From assembly GCA_963803125.1 (NCBI GenBank), contig CAWDLR010000003.1:372001-436000 (forward strand): DNA of 64,000 bases. Reading direction: 5' to 3'. Below the pieces are notes generated by a model that saw nothing but the letters and a program-made list of their open reading frames with translations, was not told the origin of the DNA and did no database searches. Numbering within the stretch: the first letter of the stretch is position 1; each line of letters begins with the position of its first letter. Source of the stretch: G963675935 sp963803125. Its GTDB lineage: Bacteria > Planctomycetota > Planctomycetia > Pirellulales > Thermoguttaceae. The translations under genes were made by a program, and so were the position numbers. This document shows, piece by piece, positions 50,039 to 59,958 of the stretch.

Positions 50039-51238
50039 CTACTTTCCGCAACAGGGGGCCGGCGGGGCCGCACCCGACTCGACCGGCTGTCCCTCGCCTT
50101 CGCAGGGGCACTCGTTGCCGCAACTGCCACCGTCGCCACAGGCGCCGTTGGGCGTGACGCACTCGCGGCGGCTGCCCGCCGGTGGGCGATAAGTGCCGAC
50201 GCCGGGGGCGGTGCGTTCGACGATACGCACGTGGCTGGCCGGTCTCGGATAAGTCAGACCGGGCACCTGCTTCACGTCAACCTTGATACAGTCGCTCGGC
50301 TGCGGGATGCAGACGTGCGTGTGGTTCTTGATGATGTGCTCTTTCAGGCCGGCAGGTACTCCTAGCGGCACGCTCGGCGGGCCGGGCAGGCCGATCGGAG
50401 TGCCGCACATCGGCATTCCGTATTGCGGGGCGGTCGCGCCGGCGACCATGCCCATCGGCATCGTCGTCGGCACTCCCACCGGAGTCCCCAGCGGGGTCTG
50501 GCCGGCCGCACCGGACGCGCAGGGCACCGGCGGGCAGCCTTCAGGCGACTGGTAGGAGGCCGGGGCGACGCCGCCCTCGCGGACCGGGGCACCGGGGATC
50601 TGCAAGTCCTTGTTGCCCAACCGCACGATCGCCAAGATCGCGCCGCGGCGGTCGGCCTCGACGATTGGGTCGACGCCCGGATCGAGCCGCGTGCTGACCA
50701 GCGTCTCCACGCCGGCCAACGCCAGTTCCTGGAACTCCGGATCGGGCAGGTAGATCACCTTGGTGACGAAGTTGCCGGATTGCACCTGGTCGAAGTCCTC
50801 CGGGGTGAACTGCACGGGGATGGCGTTGTGGGCCAGGAACGCCTCGGTGCGAGGCAGGACCGGGCCGACTTCAACCGTCGGATACAGTTCGACGCCGGGG
50901 CGACCGGGGACATTGGACAGTTTCAGTCGATAGATCGCCGCCTGCGGGAAGTTGTAGCGGGCGGGACAGGTCAGCGGCTGCGAGTCAAACGCGCCCGGCG
51001 CGCCGACGTCCCAGGTGACCGTCATCCCTTCCGGCCCGACAAAGGCAATTTGCGAGGTGACGTCGGGCGAAGGCACGCCCGGCTGATAGACCATCACGCC
51101 CGGTCCGGGACCGTCCACGCCGGGGCCCGGATGCATCAGCACCGAAGCGGGCGGGAGGGTGTTCTTACACGGACACGGCGCCCGGCACCCTGCCATTGCC
51201 GCGCATACAACCAACAGTGACACAAGAAAAGACCTCAT
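50039..51238 (-). CDS. Lipoprotein of the planctomycete YRLKLSNVPGR family
   Basis: This 399-residue protein starts at ATG 51238 after GTTGGGGGGAAACC. The lipoprotein signal MRSFLVSLLVVCAAMAGC ends at Cys18. The conserved block IYRLKLSNVPGRPGVELYPT, FLAHNAIPVQFTPEDFDQ and GNFVTKVIYLPDPEFQELAL covers 110-200. After it come Gly/Pro/Met-rich repeats (TPLGTPVGVPTTMPMG) and a Cys-rich end (CGDGGSCGNECPCEGEGQ). It is probably attached to the outer membrane. It heads a leftward set of three surface-protein genes and is divergent from the polysaccharide cluster. Confidence 0.78.
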   Translation of the reverse strand: MRSFLVSLLVVCAAMAGCRAPCPCKNTLPPASVLMHPGPGVDGPGPGVMVYQPGVPSPDVTSQIAFVGPEGMTVTWDVGAPGAFDSQPLTCPARYNFPQAAIYRLKLSNVPGRPGVELYPTVEVGPVLPRTEAFLAHNAIPVQFTPEDFDQVQSGNFVTKVIYLPDPEFQELALAGVETLVSTRLDPGVDPIVEADRRGAILAIVRLGNKDLQIPGAPVREGGVAPASYQSPEGCPPVPCASGAAGQTPLGTPVGVPTTMPMGMVAGATAPQYGMPMCGTPIGLPGPPSVPLGVPAGLKEHIIKNHTHVCIPQPSDCIKVDVKQVPGLTYPRPASHVRIVERTAPGVGTYRPPAGSRRECVTPNGACGDGGSCGNECPCEGEGQPVESGAAPPAPCCGK

Positions 51239-51702
51239 GGTTTCCCCCCAACTATAAAGGCAGCCGATGCCGCGACCAAAAATTTCGTTCGTTAGGCGGC
51301 TATGCAACCGTGGCTAGCGCAAAACCGCCTGCCTGAGGTTTATTGGTCGGCGCGATACAACACGATTCTTTGGAAAATCCGGCAGGACTTACAGAATAGC
51401 TTCACTCTGCTGAGAATCCGCAGATTCTCCTAGATCGCCAGTTTAACGTAAAACGGGCAGTAATCTCGCTTAGTCAAAATGGGAAGACTGCTTAGCCGGT
51501 GAGCTTGTTCGCTGCCGAGGGAATGCTGCGCAGCCTCGGCGAGCGAGCTCGCCGGTTAAACGGCCGGGGAAAGATTCGGCCTTGACGTCCGCGACGGCTC
51601 TTCGCTATTCTCCGCCCCCTATTCATAAGGGAACCGGCTGCGGCTCCCGCCATGTCGTTGCACTCTTATCCTCCTCGGGCCGACAAGCACATGATCGGGG
51701 CC
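51239..51702. other. Divergent intergenic region with an imperfect palindrome
   Basis: About 460 bp between the lipoprotein set and the polysaccharide export gene. It contains an imperfect palindrome at 51493-51558 (TAGCCGGTGAGCTTGTTCGC against its mirror CGAGCTCGCCGGTTA), another repeat family common between planctomycete genes. Promoters for both sides must lie here. Confidence 0.5.
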
Positions 51703-52816
51703 ATGCAGCATCACAACTTGCCGCGCGCAGTGGTTTTTCGTCATCGCCGCAGCGACAATCGCGTTGACGGGCTCGGGCTGTGCCGGGCGGGTCTACCAGG
51801 CCTCCAGCCTGCCGCCGGCCTTGATGGCGCCTCCCGCGACGGACCTTGAAGCGATCAATCTCTCCGGTCTGACCGACCAGTCCGTCAGCGCCGAAGTGAT
51901 CCAGCCGGGCGACGTGCTCGAGGTGACGATGATCAACGACTACGCGAAACTGACCACAACCACGACCCCGGTCCGCGTGGTCGAAGACGGCACGGCGGTG
52001 GTTCCGCTGGTGGGAAGAGTGGGGGTGGGCGGCATGGAAATCCAGCAGGCCGAGCGGGTGGTGAACACCGAGAGCATCAACCGCGGCGTGTTCCGCAACC
52101 CCTGCATCACGGTGACGATGAAGCAGTGCCGCACCTGCCGCGTCACCGTGGCCGGCGCGGTCAACAAGCCGGGAATCCATGAGCTTTCGCGCGGATCGAC
52201 TTCGCTGATGGCTGCGCTGCTGGCCGCCGAAGGGCTGAGCAAGGAGGCGGGCACAGAGGTGGAGATTCGCCACACCGACTCGCGGCAAGCGCTGCGGGCG
52301 GGCCAGCCATCCTATTCGCCGCTCACGGCGACGGGGCCCAACGCGGCGGCCGCGCCGGCCTCTTACGAACAGCCGGAGGCCACGCCCGATGTCATCAAGG
52401 TCGATCTTCAGGCAGCGGCTTCCGGGCAGGTGCGCGTCCCGGATCTCCGCGATGGCGACGTCGTCCAGGTTGGCAAGCGAAACCTGCCGCCGCTCTACGT
52501 GATCGGGTTGGTCACCAAGCCCGGCTCGTTCCCCTATCCGCTCAACCAGGAGATACGCGTACTGGACGCGCTGGCGCTGGCCGGCGGCTGCTCGAATCCG
52601 CTGGCCGAGGACATCCTCTTGATTCGCCGCTTGCCGGGAGCGGCGGAGCCGGTGCGAATTGCCGTCAGTCTTCAGGCCGTGAAGAACGGTCGCGACAACC
52701 TCGCGCTGGCGCCCGGCGACACGGTTTCGGTCGAGCGGACGGCGGCCACGACGGCTGCGGATATCATCCAGACGTTCTTCCGCTTCGGCGTAGGAGCCAA
52801 CGTGTCGTGGTTCTAA
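51703..52816 (+). CDS. Polysaccharide export lipoprotein (Wza-like, SLBB), start frameshifted
   Basis: The frame is clear from 51764 to 52816. It runs lipobox LTGSGCAGRVYQ, a Poly_export domain (EVIQPGDVLEVTMIND, GTAVVPLVGRVGVGGMEIQQ) and two SLBB domains (CRVTVAGAVNKPGIHELSRG and PPLYVIGLVTKPGSFPYPL). Upstream in that frame are signal-like codons WFFVIAAATIA but no ATG before a stop. The next frame offers ATG at 51703 (MQHHNLPRA). Removing one base from the CGCGCGC run near 51722-51729 joins them into a normal lipoprotein of 370 residues. It would form the outer-membrane channel for exopolysaccharide. The stop overlaps the next gene by 10 nt. Confidence 0.82.
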
Positions 52817-55513
52817 AGGGTCATCAGGCGATCGATCGGTTTCTGTTGCGGGTCGTCAACGGCGGCCTGGCGGGGGTGATCTTCGTAGTGCCGCTGTTGA
52901 TGGGCGGACGGCACGCGATCGGCCAGCTCGGCCTGACGATCTTCGCCGTGGCGGCGGCGTGGGCCTGGGCGGCGCGGCAATGTCTGCAACCCGACGCCCG
53001 CTGGCGGCCGCTGGCCGTGGCGCCGCTGTTGTTGCTCGGCTTGGCGCTGGTCGTGCTGCAAATCGTTCCCTTGCCGCCTTGGTTGCTGGCGCGGCTCTCG
53101 CCGGCCACCGCCCGGGCCCTGCCGTTGTGGGGCGCGCAGCGGGGAAGCGCCGTGTGGTTTGGGCGTTGGAACTGCATCTCCTTTACTCCCGCCGAGACGG
53201 CGGCGGGGCTGGTGATCTTCCTCGACTTCGTGCTCCTGTTCCTGGTGACCGCCCAACGCATACGACACGTCGAGAACATCGAACGGCTGCTGCGCTGGTG
53301 CGGGCTGTCGGCGGTGGCGATGGCGGCGTTCGGCATCGTGCAGAATCTGACGGCCAACGGCAAGTTCTTCTGGTTCTATGAGCACCCCTTCTCCGACACC
53401 TGCCACGGCGCCAACGGGAGCTTCGCCAACCGCAATCACTTCGCCGAGTGCCTGGCCCTGGGCGTCGGGCCGCTGATCTGGTGGCTGCAAGACGCCATGC
53501 GGCGAGCGCCCGGCCGTCGGCGCGGCTCCGACATGTCCGTTGGTCTCTTGGGATTGGGCCTGGGAGTTGTGCTGTTCGCCGGGCTGCTTTCGCTTTCGCG
53601 GGGGGGCGATCGCCATGTTTCTGGCGGCGGTCATCTGCACGGCAGTCTGTTACCGCGCCACCGCGCTGGGGGGCCGATTCGTCGCCGCCGTCGGCGGCGC
53701 CGGCGTGCTGATCGGGCTGTCGCTGGCAATTTTCGGCTACGAGAGCGTCAGCAACCGGCTGGAAGACATCTCTTCCGCTTCGCTCAGCAGGCTCGACGGC
53801 GACGCCGCTCGCAGCACTTCGCGGAGGACCATTTGGGCGACCACCGTCAAGGCCGCTTCCCATCACCTCCTGCTGGGAAGCGGCGTGGGCAGTTTCAGCC
53901 AGGTCTATCCCAGATACTCCGACAATCCGATCGACGACGGCAGGGAACCGACACACGCCGAAGACGGCTATTTGCAGGTGCTGCTGGAGACCGGCATTGT
54001 CGGCTTGCTCCTGGTATTGGCGGGAATGGCCGTTTGCGCGGGCTGGTGCATCGGCGGCATCAAGGCATCCGTTCCCACGCGGGCGCGGGTCTGCGCGGCG
54101 GCGATTGCCGCAAGCCTGGCCGCGCTGGCCGTTCATTCCTTGGTCGATTTCGTCCTCTATGCGCCGGCGCTGACGGCGATTGCCGCGGTGCTGGCGGCTT
54201 GCGCCCTGCGGATTCGGCAGATGGCCGCTGAAGATGAAAAGCAGAGGGCGGCCCGCGCGGGGCGGGCAAAATCCCAACCCGGAAATCCGTATTCCCATGC
54301 GATCCACCTGCCGCGACCGGCTTGGCTGGCAGCGGCGGCGACGCTCGCGCTGCTGGGAGGGTGGATGATCGCCAATCGCATCGGGCCGGCCGTGGCTCAG
54401 CCCTATTGGGACGAGTATCTTGTCGCCCTGCATGCCGCCGAAGCCCAGGCCCCCGCCGACCCGAAGCGTGCGCTGGCCGACGCGGCGACGCAGGAGCGAT
54501 GGATCGCCACGCTGAACAACGTGGTGCGGTGGCAGCCCGGGCACATCGGGGCCCATCTGAAATTGGTCGAGACGCACCGCCGGCTCTTCGACATCCTGCA
54601 GAGCGAATCCTGCAATCCGATGCCGGTGCTGCAAATCAGCGACGCCGTCTTCAACGAGCCGCGGTTCCAATCGCGCGAGGCACTCAAGCAGTGGTTGCCC
54701 CAGGCGATCGGTCCCCATTGGGTGCATCTGCTGGCTTGCCTCGATCACCTCAGAACCGCGCTGGCGCTCTGCCCGCTGGAGGGCCGCGGCTACGTTCACG
54801 CCGCCGAACTATCGTTCCTCTGGACTTCCGATCGGGCGGCGGCGCGGGCCTGCGTCGATCAGGCGATGCGCGTTCGCCCCTTCGACGGTCCCGTGCTGTA
54901 CGCCGCCGCCAACCAGGCGATCCTCGCCGGCAACGAAGCGCTCTGGCGGGAGTATCTGAGGCGCGCCTTCCGCTACGGCCGCGAGCAGCAGCAGAAGATC
55001 ATCTCTGATCGGGTCGCCGCCGCCTCGGTCGACGGGCTGCCGGCGGTGATCGCCGATCTGCTGCGTGAATTCCGGCTCGACCTGGAGAACGCCAACTTCC
55101 TCGACAGCATCTGTGCGAACCGCTGTTCGCCCGAGCAACTGGCGCCGTTGGTGCAATACCGGGCCGAACGGACGGAAGCCGAAGCGGCCGCCGCGGGCGA
55201 CGCCGAGGACGCGGCACAACTCTGGCTCGCCGCCTCCGAACTGCGCCATCAACTCCACGATGACGACAGGTCGCTACAGTGCCTCCGCAACGCCGCCCAG
55301 CGTGCGCCGGGCGAATTTACAGCCCAATACGAATTGGGAAAGTGCCTACTGCGGCAGTCGCAGTTTGCCGAGGCCGAAATGCACCTGCGGTGGTGTCTGC
55401 AACGCCGTCCTGACAATTCCAACGTGGAAGCCTGCCTCCGCGCAGCCCTCGAAGGGCGACTCGACCAAGATCGGCGAGCCGCCAAGGAGCGAGAAACACC
55501 TATAACCCGTTGA
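52807..55513 (+). CDS. O-antigen ligase/polymerase with TPR C-terminus, frameshifted
   Basis: GTG 52807 lies inside the upstream stop. The first part has many membrane helices and the Wzy/WaaL motif CHGANGSFANRNHFAECLAL. At a run of seven G (53600-53606) the frame breaks after LLSLSRG; removing one G continues as AIAMFLAAVICTAVCYRATA and runs to 55513, giving 901 residues. The HLLLGSGVGSFSQVYPRYSD motif and further helices follow, then a soluble C-terminal half (from about 530) with TPR-like repeats. It would polymerise or ligate polysaccharide repeat units in the inner membrane, working with the export lipoprotein and the CpsB-like phosphatase. Confidence 0.85.
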
Positions 55514-55655
55514 GAACTCTCGGAGAATTCCGGAGCGGCGAGGCCGATGCGAAACCACAAGCGGTTTGGAGTGGGCGGTGAACCGCCCACCCCTCGTTCG
55601 GTCGCCCATTCCAATCCCTAATCCCTAATCCCCCAATCCCTGACCCCGCCACCCC

Positions 55656-56471
55656 GTGAACCGCCGCGAGCCCTTTGTCGACATCCACTGTCACCTGCTG
55701 CCCCAACTCGATGACGGCGCGTCGAGTTGGGAGGAGGCGTTGGCGATGGCCGAGATGGCGGTGGCCGACGGGATCACGACGATTATCGCCACGCCGCATC
55801 AGTTGGGAAACCACGCGAAGAACGTGGGGGAAACGATTCGCGCGGCCACGGCCCGATTTCAGCGGTTCTTGGAGGAGCGGCAGGTTCCGCTGCGGGTGCT
55901 TGCGGGGGGCGACGTGCGGATCGAGCCGGATTTGGTGCGAAAGATCCGCAGCGGCGAGGTCCTCACCCTCGGCGACCGCGGCCGCCACCTGCTGCTGGAA
56001 TTGCCCCACGACATCTATCTCCCCTTGGAGCGGCTGCTCGACGAGTTGGCCGCCGCGGGCGTGGTCGGGATCTTGTCCCATCCGGAACGCAATCGCGGAC
56101 TGCTCAACCAGCCCGGCGTGCTTCCCCGGCTGGTCGAACGCGGCTGTCTGTTGCAGGTCACGGCGGGCAGTCTCACGGGGACCTTCGGCTCGCAGGTGCA
56201 GAAGTTCGCCCGTTGGCTGGTCGAGCGGCGGCTGGTGCATTTCGTCGCCAGCGACGCCCATGCCACCAAGACGCGTCCCCCGCTGCTGGGTTTGGCGTTT
56301 GCGCGGGTGGCCGATCTGGCGGGAGAGAAGACCGCGATCGAACTGTGTTGCAGCAATCCGAAAGCCGTGGCCGAGGGGGCGGCCATCTTGCCCGGACGAC
56401 AAAAGACGGCAAAGACTGGATGGATGAACTGGTTTTCCCAGGCGTTGGCTTCAGAATATTCGGAAGTCTGA
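55656..56471 (+). CDS. CpsB/CapC-type tyrosine phosphatase (PHP fold)
   Basis: This 271-residue protein has a GTG start (MNRREPFVDIHCHLLPQLDD). Metal-binding motifs DIHCHLLPQLDDG, IIATPHQL, LLELPHD, GILSHPERNR and VASDAHA are all present, as in manganese-dependent PHP phosphatases of capsule loci. It should dephosphorylate the Wzz/BY-kinase that regulates chain length; no such kinase is encoded here, though export and polymerase genes lie directly upstream. It is cytoplasmic. Confidence 0.9.
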   Translation: MNRREPFVDIHCHLLPQLDDGASSWEEALAMAEMAVADGITTIIATPHQLGNHAKNVGETIRAATARFQRFLEERQVPLRVLAGGDVRIEPDLVRKIRSGEVLTLGDRGRHLLLELPHDIYLPLERLLDELAAAGVVGILSHPERNRGLLNQPGVLPRLVERGCLLQVTAGSLTGTFGSQVQKFARWLVERRLVHFVASDAHATKTRPPLLGLAFARVADLAGEKTAIELCCSNPKAVAEGAAILPGRQKTAKTGWMNWFSQALASEYSEV

Positions 56472-56629
56472 CCGATAAGATGAGCGTATCAATGTATCTC
56501 CGCAGTTTCTCACTAATCGAGTCCTGCTAAGACGCTTCGGTCAATCAAAGCACGAACCGCGATGCGTCACAAAATGCGGTCTTTGGACTATTGGGGCAGC
56601 TTTTCACAGCGATCTTCCCGGAGAGAGAA

Positions 56630-57126
56630 ATGAAGAACTTAAGACTCGTTCGATGCGTGGTGGTCTTGCTGGCCGCGGTGGGGACGTGTACGCCGGAATT
56701 GGCTCTTGCTGCGCCGGCGTCGCCCGTGCCCACCATAGTGGACGTTGCCTTATCCGATGGGGGAGTCCTGCATGGACAGTTGATCGATCTTCGCGGGGGC
56801 AATGCCGCCGGTGTGCCGGTCTCAGTCAGCGCGCGGAACAAGGAAGTTCTTCGCACCACCACCGTCAAGGACGGCCATTTTGTGGTTCGCGGCCTGCGCG
56901 GCGGCGTCTATCAGGTGTCGGCTGCCCAAGGCCAGGGCGTTTACCGCCTGTGGACGGCCAAGGCCGCTCCGCCGTCGCGCGGAAGAACGCCATCGTCTTC
57001 ACCCAGGGCCTCTTCGGCGGTAGCCCGAAGATGCTGTTGGCCAACCCGGTTGTGGTGGCCGGCGTGGTGGCGACGGCCATCGCCGTTCCGGTGGCCGTAG
57101 CCAATTCGCGCCCATCCAGCCCGTGA
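56630..57126 (+). CDS. Secreted carboxypeptidase-regulatory-like protein with C-terminal anchor, frameshifted
   Basis: The start ATG 56630 (MKNLRLVRCVVVLLAAVGTC) gives a signal peptide. Residues 45-100 are a Cna-B/CarboxypepD_reg-like beta domain (LHGQLIDLRGGNAAGVPVSV, GHFVVRGLRGGVYQVSAAQG). The frame breaks near 56974-56980; adding one G continues as ARKNAIVFTQGLFGGSPKML and then LLANPVVVAGVVATAIAVPV, a C-terminal membrane segment, ending at 57126 with 165 residues. Small proteins of this layout (signal, regulatory beta domain, YRLWTAKAAPPSA, C-terminal anchor) recur in planctomycetes. The function is unknown. Confidence 0.75.
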
Positions 57127-57235
57127 TCGCGACGGGTGCATTGCTCAGAAATGCCCTGCCGACGAGAAACGCCCCCTGATTGCAATCGGGGGGCTTTCCC
57201 AGGCGGCAAGGACTTCCTGCAAAAGGCACAAGTCG

Positions 57236-57303
57236 CGTAGGTTATGCTTTAGCATAACACTCTTGCTCGAAACGCTTTCCGTTATGCTAAAGCATAACCT
57301 ACG
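57236..57303. repeat. Palindromic element, CGTAGGTTATGCT family, copy 2
   Basis: Perfect 23-bp arms (57236-57258 and 57281-57303) match copy 1 (32969-33032) except for two symmetric changes (TTTAGCA against TTCAGCA). The loop is unrelated in sequence. It sits between the convergent secreted-protein and tatC genes. Confidence 0.92.
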
Positions 57304-57304
57304 G

Positions 57305-58384
57305 CTACGACGCCGGGAAGGGGCTCGATCTGCGCGGCAGCAGCTTGCACAAGAGGATGCCGCCGAAGTAGAGGAACGTCAGCGAGCCGGCCAGCAACAC
57401 CATGCTATAGGCGTCGGGAGGCGCCAGCACCGCCGCCACCACGAAGATCACCAACACCGCGATCCGCCACTGTTTCAAGTAACCCCGCACCGTGAACAGG
57501 CCGATCCGTTCCAGGAACAACATCACCAGCGGCAACTGGAAGCTGATGCCGAAACCCACCGGCAAGATCAGCACGAATCCCAGCCATTCGTTGATTCGCG
57601 GCTCGGGCACAATTCCCTGACTCTTGTTGAAACTCAGCAGGAAGTTCAACACCGGCTCGAAGACCACAAAGAACGCCAGCGCCGCTCCCAGCAGGAACAG
57701 GCCGAGGCTGAACGGCAAGTAGCGGAGCACGTACTTCCGCTCGTGCGGATAGAGCCCCGCCGCCACGAAATGCCAGATCTGATAGAAGATCCAGGGGCTG
57801 GCCAGCAGCACACCCACCAGCAGCGACGCCTTGATGTAGATCGAGAAGGGCTCGACCATCGCCAGCCCTTTGGTCTGTAAGCGGGGGTCGTCTTTGCTCT
57901 CGTGCCAGAGGAACAGCCGCACCAGCCCTTCCGATTTGTCGGCGGCCGCTTCCTCGTCGTTCTTCCGCGTCGATTTTGGCTGCGGCGACAGCTTCACGTT
58001 CGCAAACTGGTCGGGATAAACGCGCTTCAGTTCTTCCAGCATTTGGGCCGGATCGACGTAGTACTCGTCGGCCAGCAGATGACTCTGCTCGACGAACTGT
58101 TCGACCTGCTCCCGGGTCCACGGCGACGCCTGCTTCTCCGCCTTGAGTCTGGCCAACTCCTGGTTGATTCGATCTTTCGACTCGTTCTGATAGTAGCGGG
58201 TCAGGGCGTGGGAGAGCGGCTGCTGGATGAACTTGACGACGTACCCTCCGATGGCCAACCCCACCAGAAATCCGACCAACAACCCTCCGACCGATTTGAA
58301 CAGACACGTCCGCAACTCTTCGAGGTGCTGCCCGAAGGTCATCGTGCTTTCACGAAACAGATCGTCTTCGCGTGGGTCGGCCAT
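57305..58384 (-). CDS. tatC: Twin-arginine translocase subunit TatC with large insert
   Basis: This 359-residue protein is about 100 longer than usual TatC. The N-terminus has the conserved TFGQHLEELRTCLFKSV. Helix 1 is near 30-50. A polar insert of about 120 residues (55-180, Lys/Glu rich, LKAEKQASPWTREQVEQFVE) occupies the first periplasmic loop. The remaining helices carry GLAMVEPFSIYIKASLLVG, FYQIWHFVAAGLYPHERKY, the FxxPxxxF-like LGFVLILPVGFGISFQLPLV and ILAPPDAYSM-like AVLAPPDAYSMVLLA. It binds twin-arginine signal peptides in the inner membrane. No tatA or tatB lies nearby. Confidence 0.94.
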   Translation of the reverse strand: MADPREDDLFRESTMTFGQHLEELRTCLFKSVGGLLVGFLVGLAIGGYVVKFIQQPLSHALTRYYQNESKDRINQELARLKAEKQASPWTREQVEQFVEQSHLLADEYYVDPAQMLEELKRVYPDQFANVKLSPQPKSTRKNDEEAAADKSEGLVRLFLWHESKDDPRLQTKGLAMVEPFSIYIKASLLVGVLLASPWIFYQIWHFVAAGLYPHERKYVLRYLPFSLGLFLLGAALAFFVVFEPVLNFLLSFNKSQGIVPEPRINEWLGFVLILPVGFGISFQLPLVMLFLERIGLFTVRGYLKQWRIAVLVIFVVAAVLAPPDAYSMVLLAGSLTFLYFGGILLCKLLPRRSSPFPAS

Positions 58385-58493
58385 GTTCAGCAGGTGGTGA
58401 GACCCTTTAGTGTACCACCCAAATTGCCCGGTCGCAACGAAGCGGCCACCACCAAAACGGCTAATCAGTTATTCAAGGTGGGTAACGATGTTT

Positions 58494-58554
58494 GACGTGG
58501 CACGGGCATCTTGCCCGTGTTTTTCGGCCACGGGCAGGATGCCCGCGCCACGTA
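58494..58554. repeat. Palindrome, ACGTGGCnCGGGCAT family
   Basis: ACGTGGCACGGGCATCTTGC and its mirror (GGATGCCCGCGCCACGT) face each other around TTTTTCGGC, with two arm mismatches. It lies between tatC and manA. Confidence 0.8.
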
Positions 58555-58643
58555 GATTGGAAAACTGATCGGCCCTGCCACCACCAAGCGGCTTGCTCAA
58601 CGGCGGATCGGCCGCGATAATTGCCAAGCCGAGTCTGCTTGCG

Positions 58644-58688
58644 GGGGCACTGCCCGATTTTGGTGTCAACGAAAATGAGAACGTCCCC
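58644..58688. repeat. Degenerate 45-bp palindromic element, copy 5
   Basis: GGGG-CACTGCCC, an inner ATTTTGG/CAACGAAAAT stem and AACGTCCCC follow the plan and length of the 45-bp family but carry several changes. It ends 25 nt before the manA start codon. Confidence 0.6.
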
Positions 58689-58713
58689 GTCGCCCGTGCA
58701 GAGATTGCTCACC

Positions 58714-59685
58714 ATGCTGCCGCTGTATCCGTTGCGTTTCCGTCCCATTCTCCGTCGATACCTGTGGGGGGGGCGACACTTGCAGTCCCTGCTGGGCAAA
58801 CCGCTGCCGCCAGGCGACGACTTTGCCGAGAGTTGGGAGGTCGCGGACCACGGAGACGATCAGAGCAGCGTCGAACTCGGGCCGCTGGCCGGGACGACGT
58901 TGCGCGAATTGGTGACGGTCCGCGGCCGCGAGTTGCTGGGCCGGCACTATCCGCAGCCCTCCTTCCCGCTGCTGCTAAAATTGCTTGACGGCCAGCAAAC
59001 GCTCTCGCTCCAGGTGCATCCGAACGACGCCCAGGCGGCGCGGCTCGATCCGCCCGACGCCGGCAAGACCGAGGCCTGGGTGGTGATCGAAGCCCTGCCG
59101 GGGAGCAAGATATATGCCGGCCTGAAGCCCGGCGTCAGCCGCGATCAACTGCTGGCCGCCATCCGCCGAGCGGACGTCGAACCATGTCTGAACGTATTAA
59201 CCGCCTCGCCGGGCGACTGCGTCTTCCTGCCCGCCGGGACGGTTCATGCCCTCGGGGCCGGTCTGCTGGTGGCCGAGATTCAGCAATCGAGCGACACGAC
59301 GTACCGGTTGTTCGACTGGAACCGTCTCGGCCCTGACAGCCGGCCGCGGCCTTTGCGGACCGAGGCGGGGCTGGACGTGGTCGATTTCGCCCGCGGCCCG
59401 GTAATGCCGCAGCGTCCGCAGGCGACGAGCCGCCCGCAGGTGAGCCGGCTGGTCGATTGCGACAAGTTTATTTGGGACCGCTGGCGCTTCGACTGCCCCT
59501 TGCCGATCGGCGGCGATGACCGCTGCCATATTCTCACGGTATTGCAAGGGGTGGTGCAGATCGCCGGCGACCCGGCCCCTTCGCCGCTGCCCCGCGGCAG
59601 CACCGCGCTGCTGCCGGCGTCACTGGGGCACATCACGCTGAGTCCCCAAAGCGAGACGGTCTTGCTGGACGCCTACTTGCCATAG
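58714..59685 (+). CDS. manA: Class I mannose-6-phosphate isomerase
   Basis: This 323-residue zinc enzyme interconverts mannose-6-P and fructose-6-P. It starts at ATG 58714 (MLPLYPLRFRPILRRYLWGG), with GTG six codons earlier as an alternative. Zinc ligands lie in LSLQVHPND (Gln, His), KTEAWVV (Glu) and LPAGTVHALG (His). Further motifs are FPLLLKLLDGQQ and YRLFDWNR. The C-terminal cupin (ILTVLQGVVQIAGD) completes the fold. The product feeds GDP-mannose and so polysaccharide synthesis, in keeping with the exopolysaccharide genes nearby. Confidence 0.94.
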   Translation: MLPLYPLRFRPILRRYLWGGRHLQSLLGKPLPPGDDFAESWEVADHGDDQSSVELGPLAGTTLRELVTVRGRELLGRHYPQPSFPLLLKLLDGQQTLSLQVHPNDAQAARLDPPDAGKTEAWVVIEALPGSKIYAGLKPGVSRDQLLAAIRRADVEPCLNVLTASPGDCVFLPAGTVHALGAGLLVAEIQQSSDTTYRLFDWNRLGPDSRPRPLRTEAGLDVVDFARGPVMPQRPQATSRPQVSRLVDCDKFIWDRWRFDCPLPIGGDDRCHILTVLQGVVQIAGDPAPSPLPRGSTALLPASLGHITLSPQSETVLLDAYLP

Positions 59686-59868
59686 CTCTCGGCACGGGGG
59701 AACAGCGCGGAGTCTTCACTTGGCTGCTGCGGTGTGGTAGTCTTGGGAGGGGGCACGACCTGTCTTCCTATAGGCAGGCTTGCGGGCGTGCCGAGGCGTG
59801 CATTTCAAACGAGAACCAGCGTGGCGTAGCGAAGAGGCGTGAGTCCCCCCCATGTTTCGAGTGTTTTT

Positions 59869-59955
59869 GGATGGGTGGCCGAGTGGTCTAAGGCGGCGGT
59901 CTTGAAAACCGCTGTGGGCGAGAGTCCACCAGGGGTTCGAATCCCTTCCCATCCG
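59869..59955 (+). tRNA. tRNA-Ser (TGA)
   Basis: This 87-nt type II tRNA has acceptor GGATGGG/CCCATCC, D arm GGCCGAGTGGTCTAAGGC, anticodon stem GCGGT/ACCGC with loop CTTGAAA (anticodon TGA), a long variable arm (TGTGGGCGAGAGTCCACC), T arm GGGGTTCGAATCCC-like and discriminator G. CCA is not encoded. Confidence 0.97.
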
Positions 59956-59958
59956 CTT

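Noticed and set aside
53183..54799. Open frame of 538 codons on the minus strand
   Set aside because: Antisense to the O-antigen ligase gene. It spans the frameshift site only because it is on the other strand.
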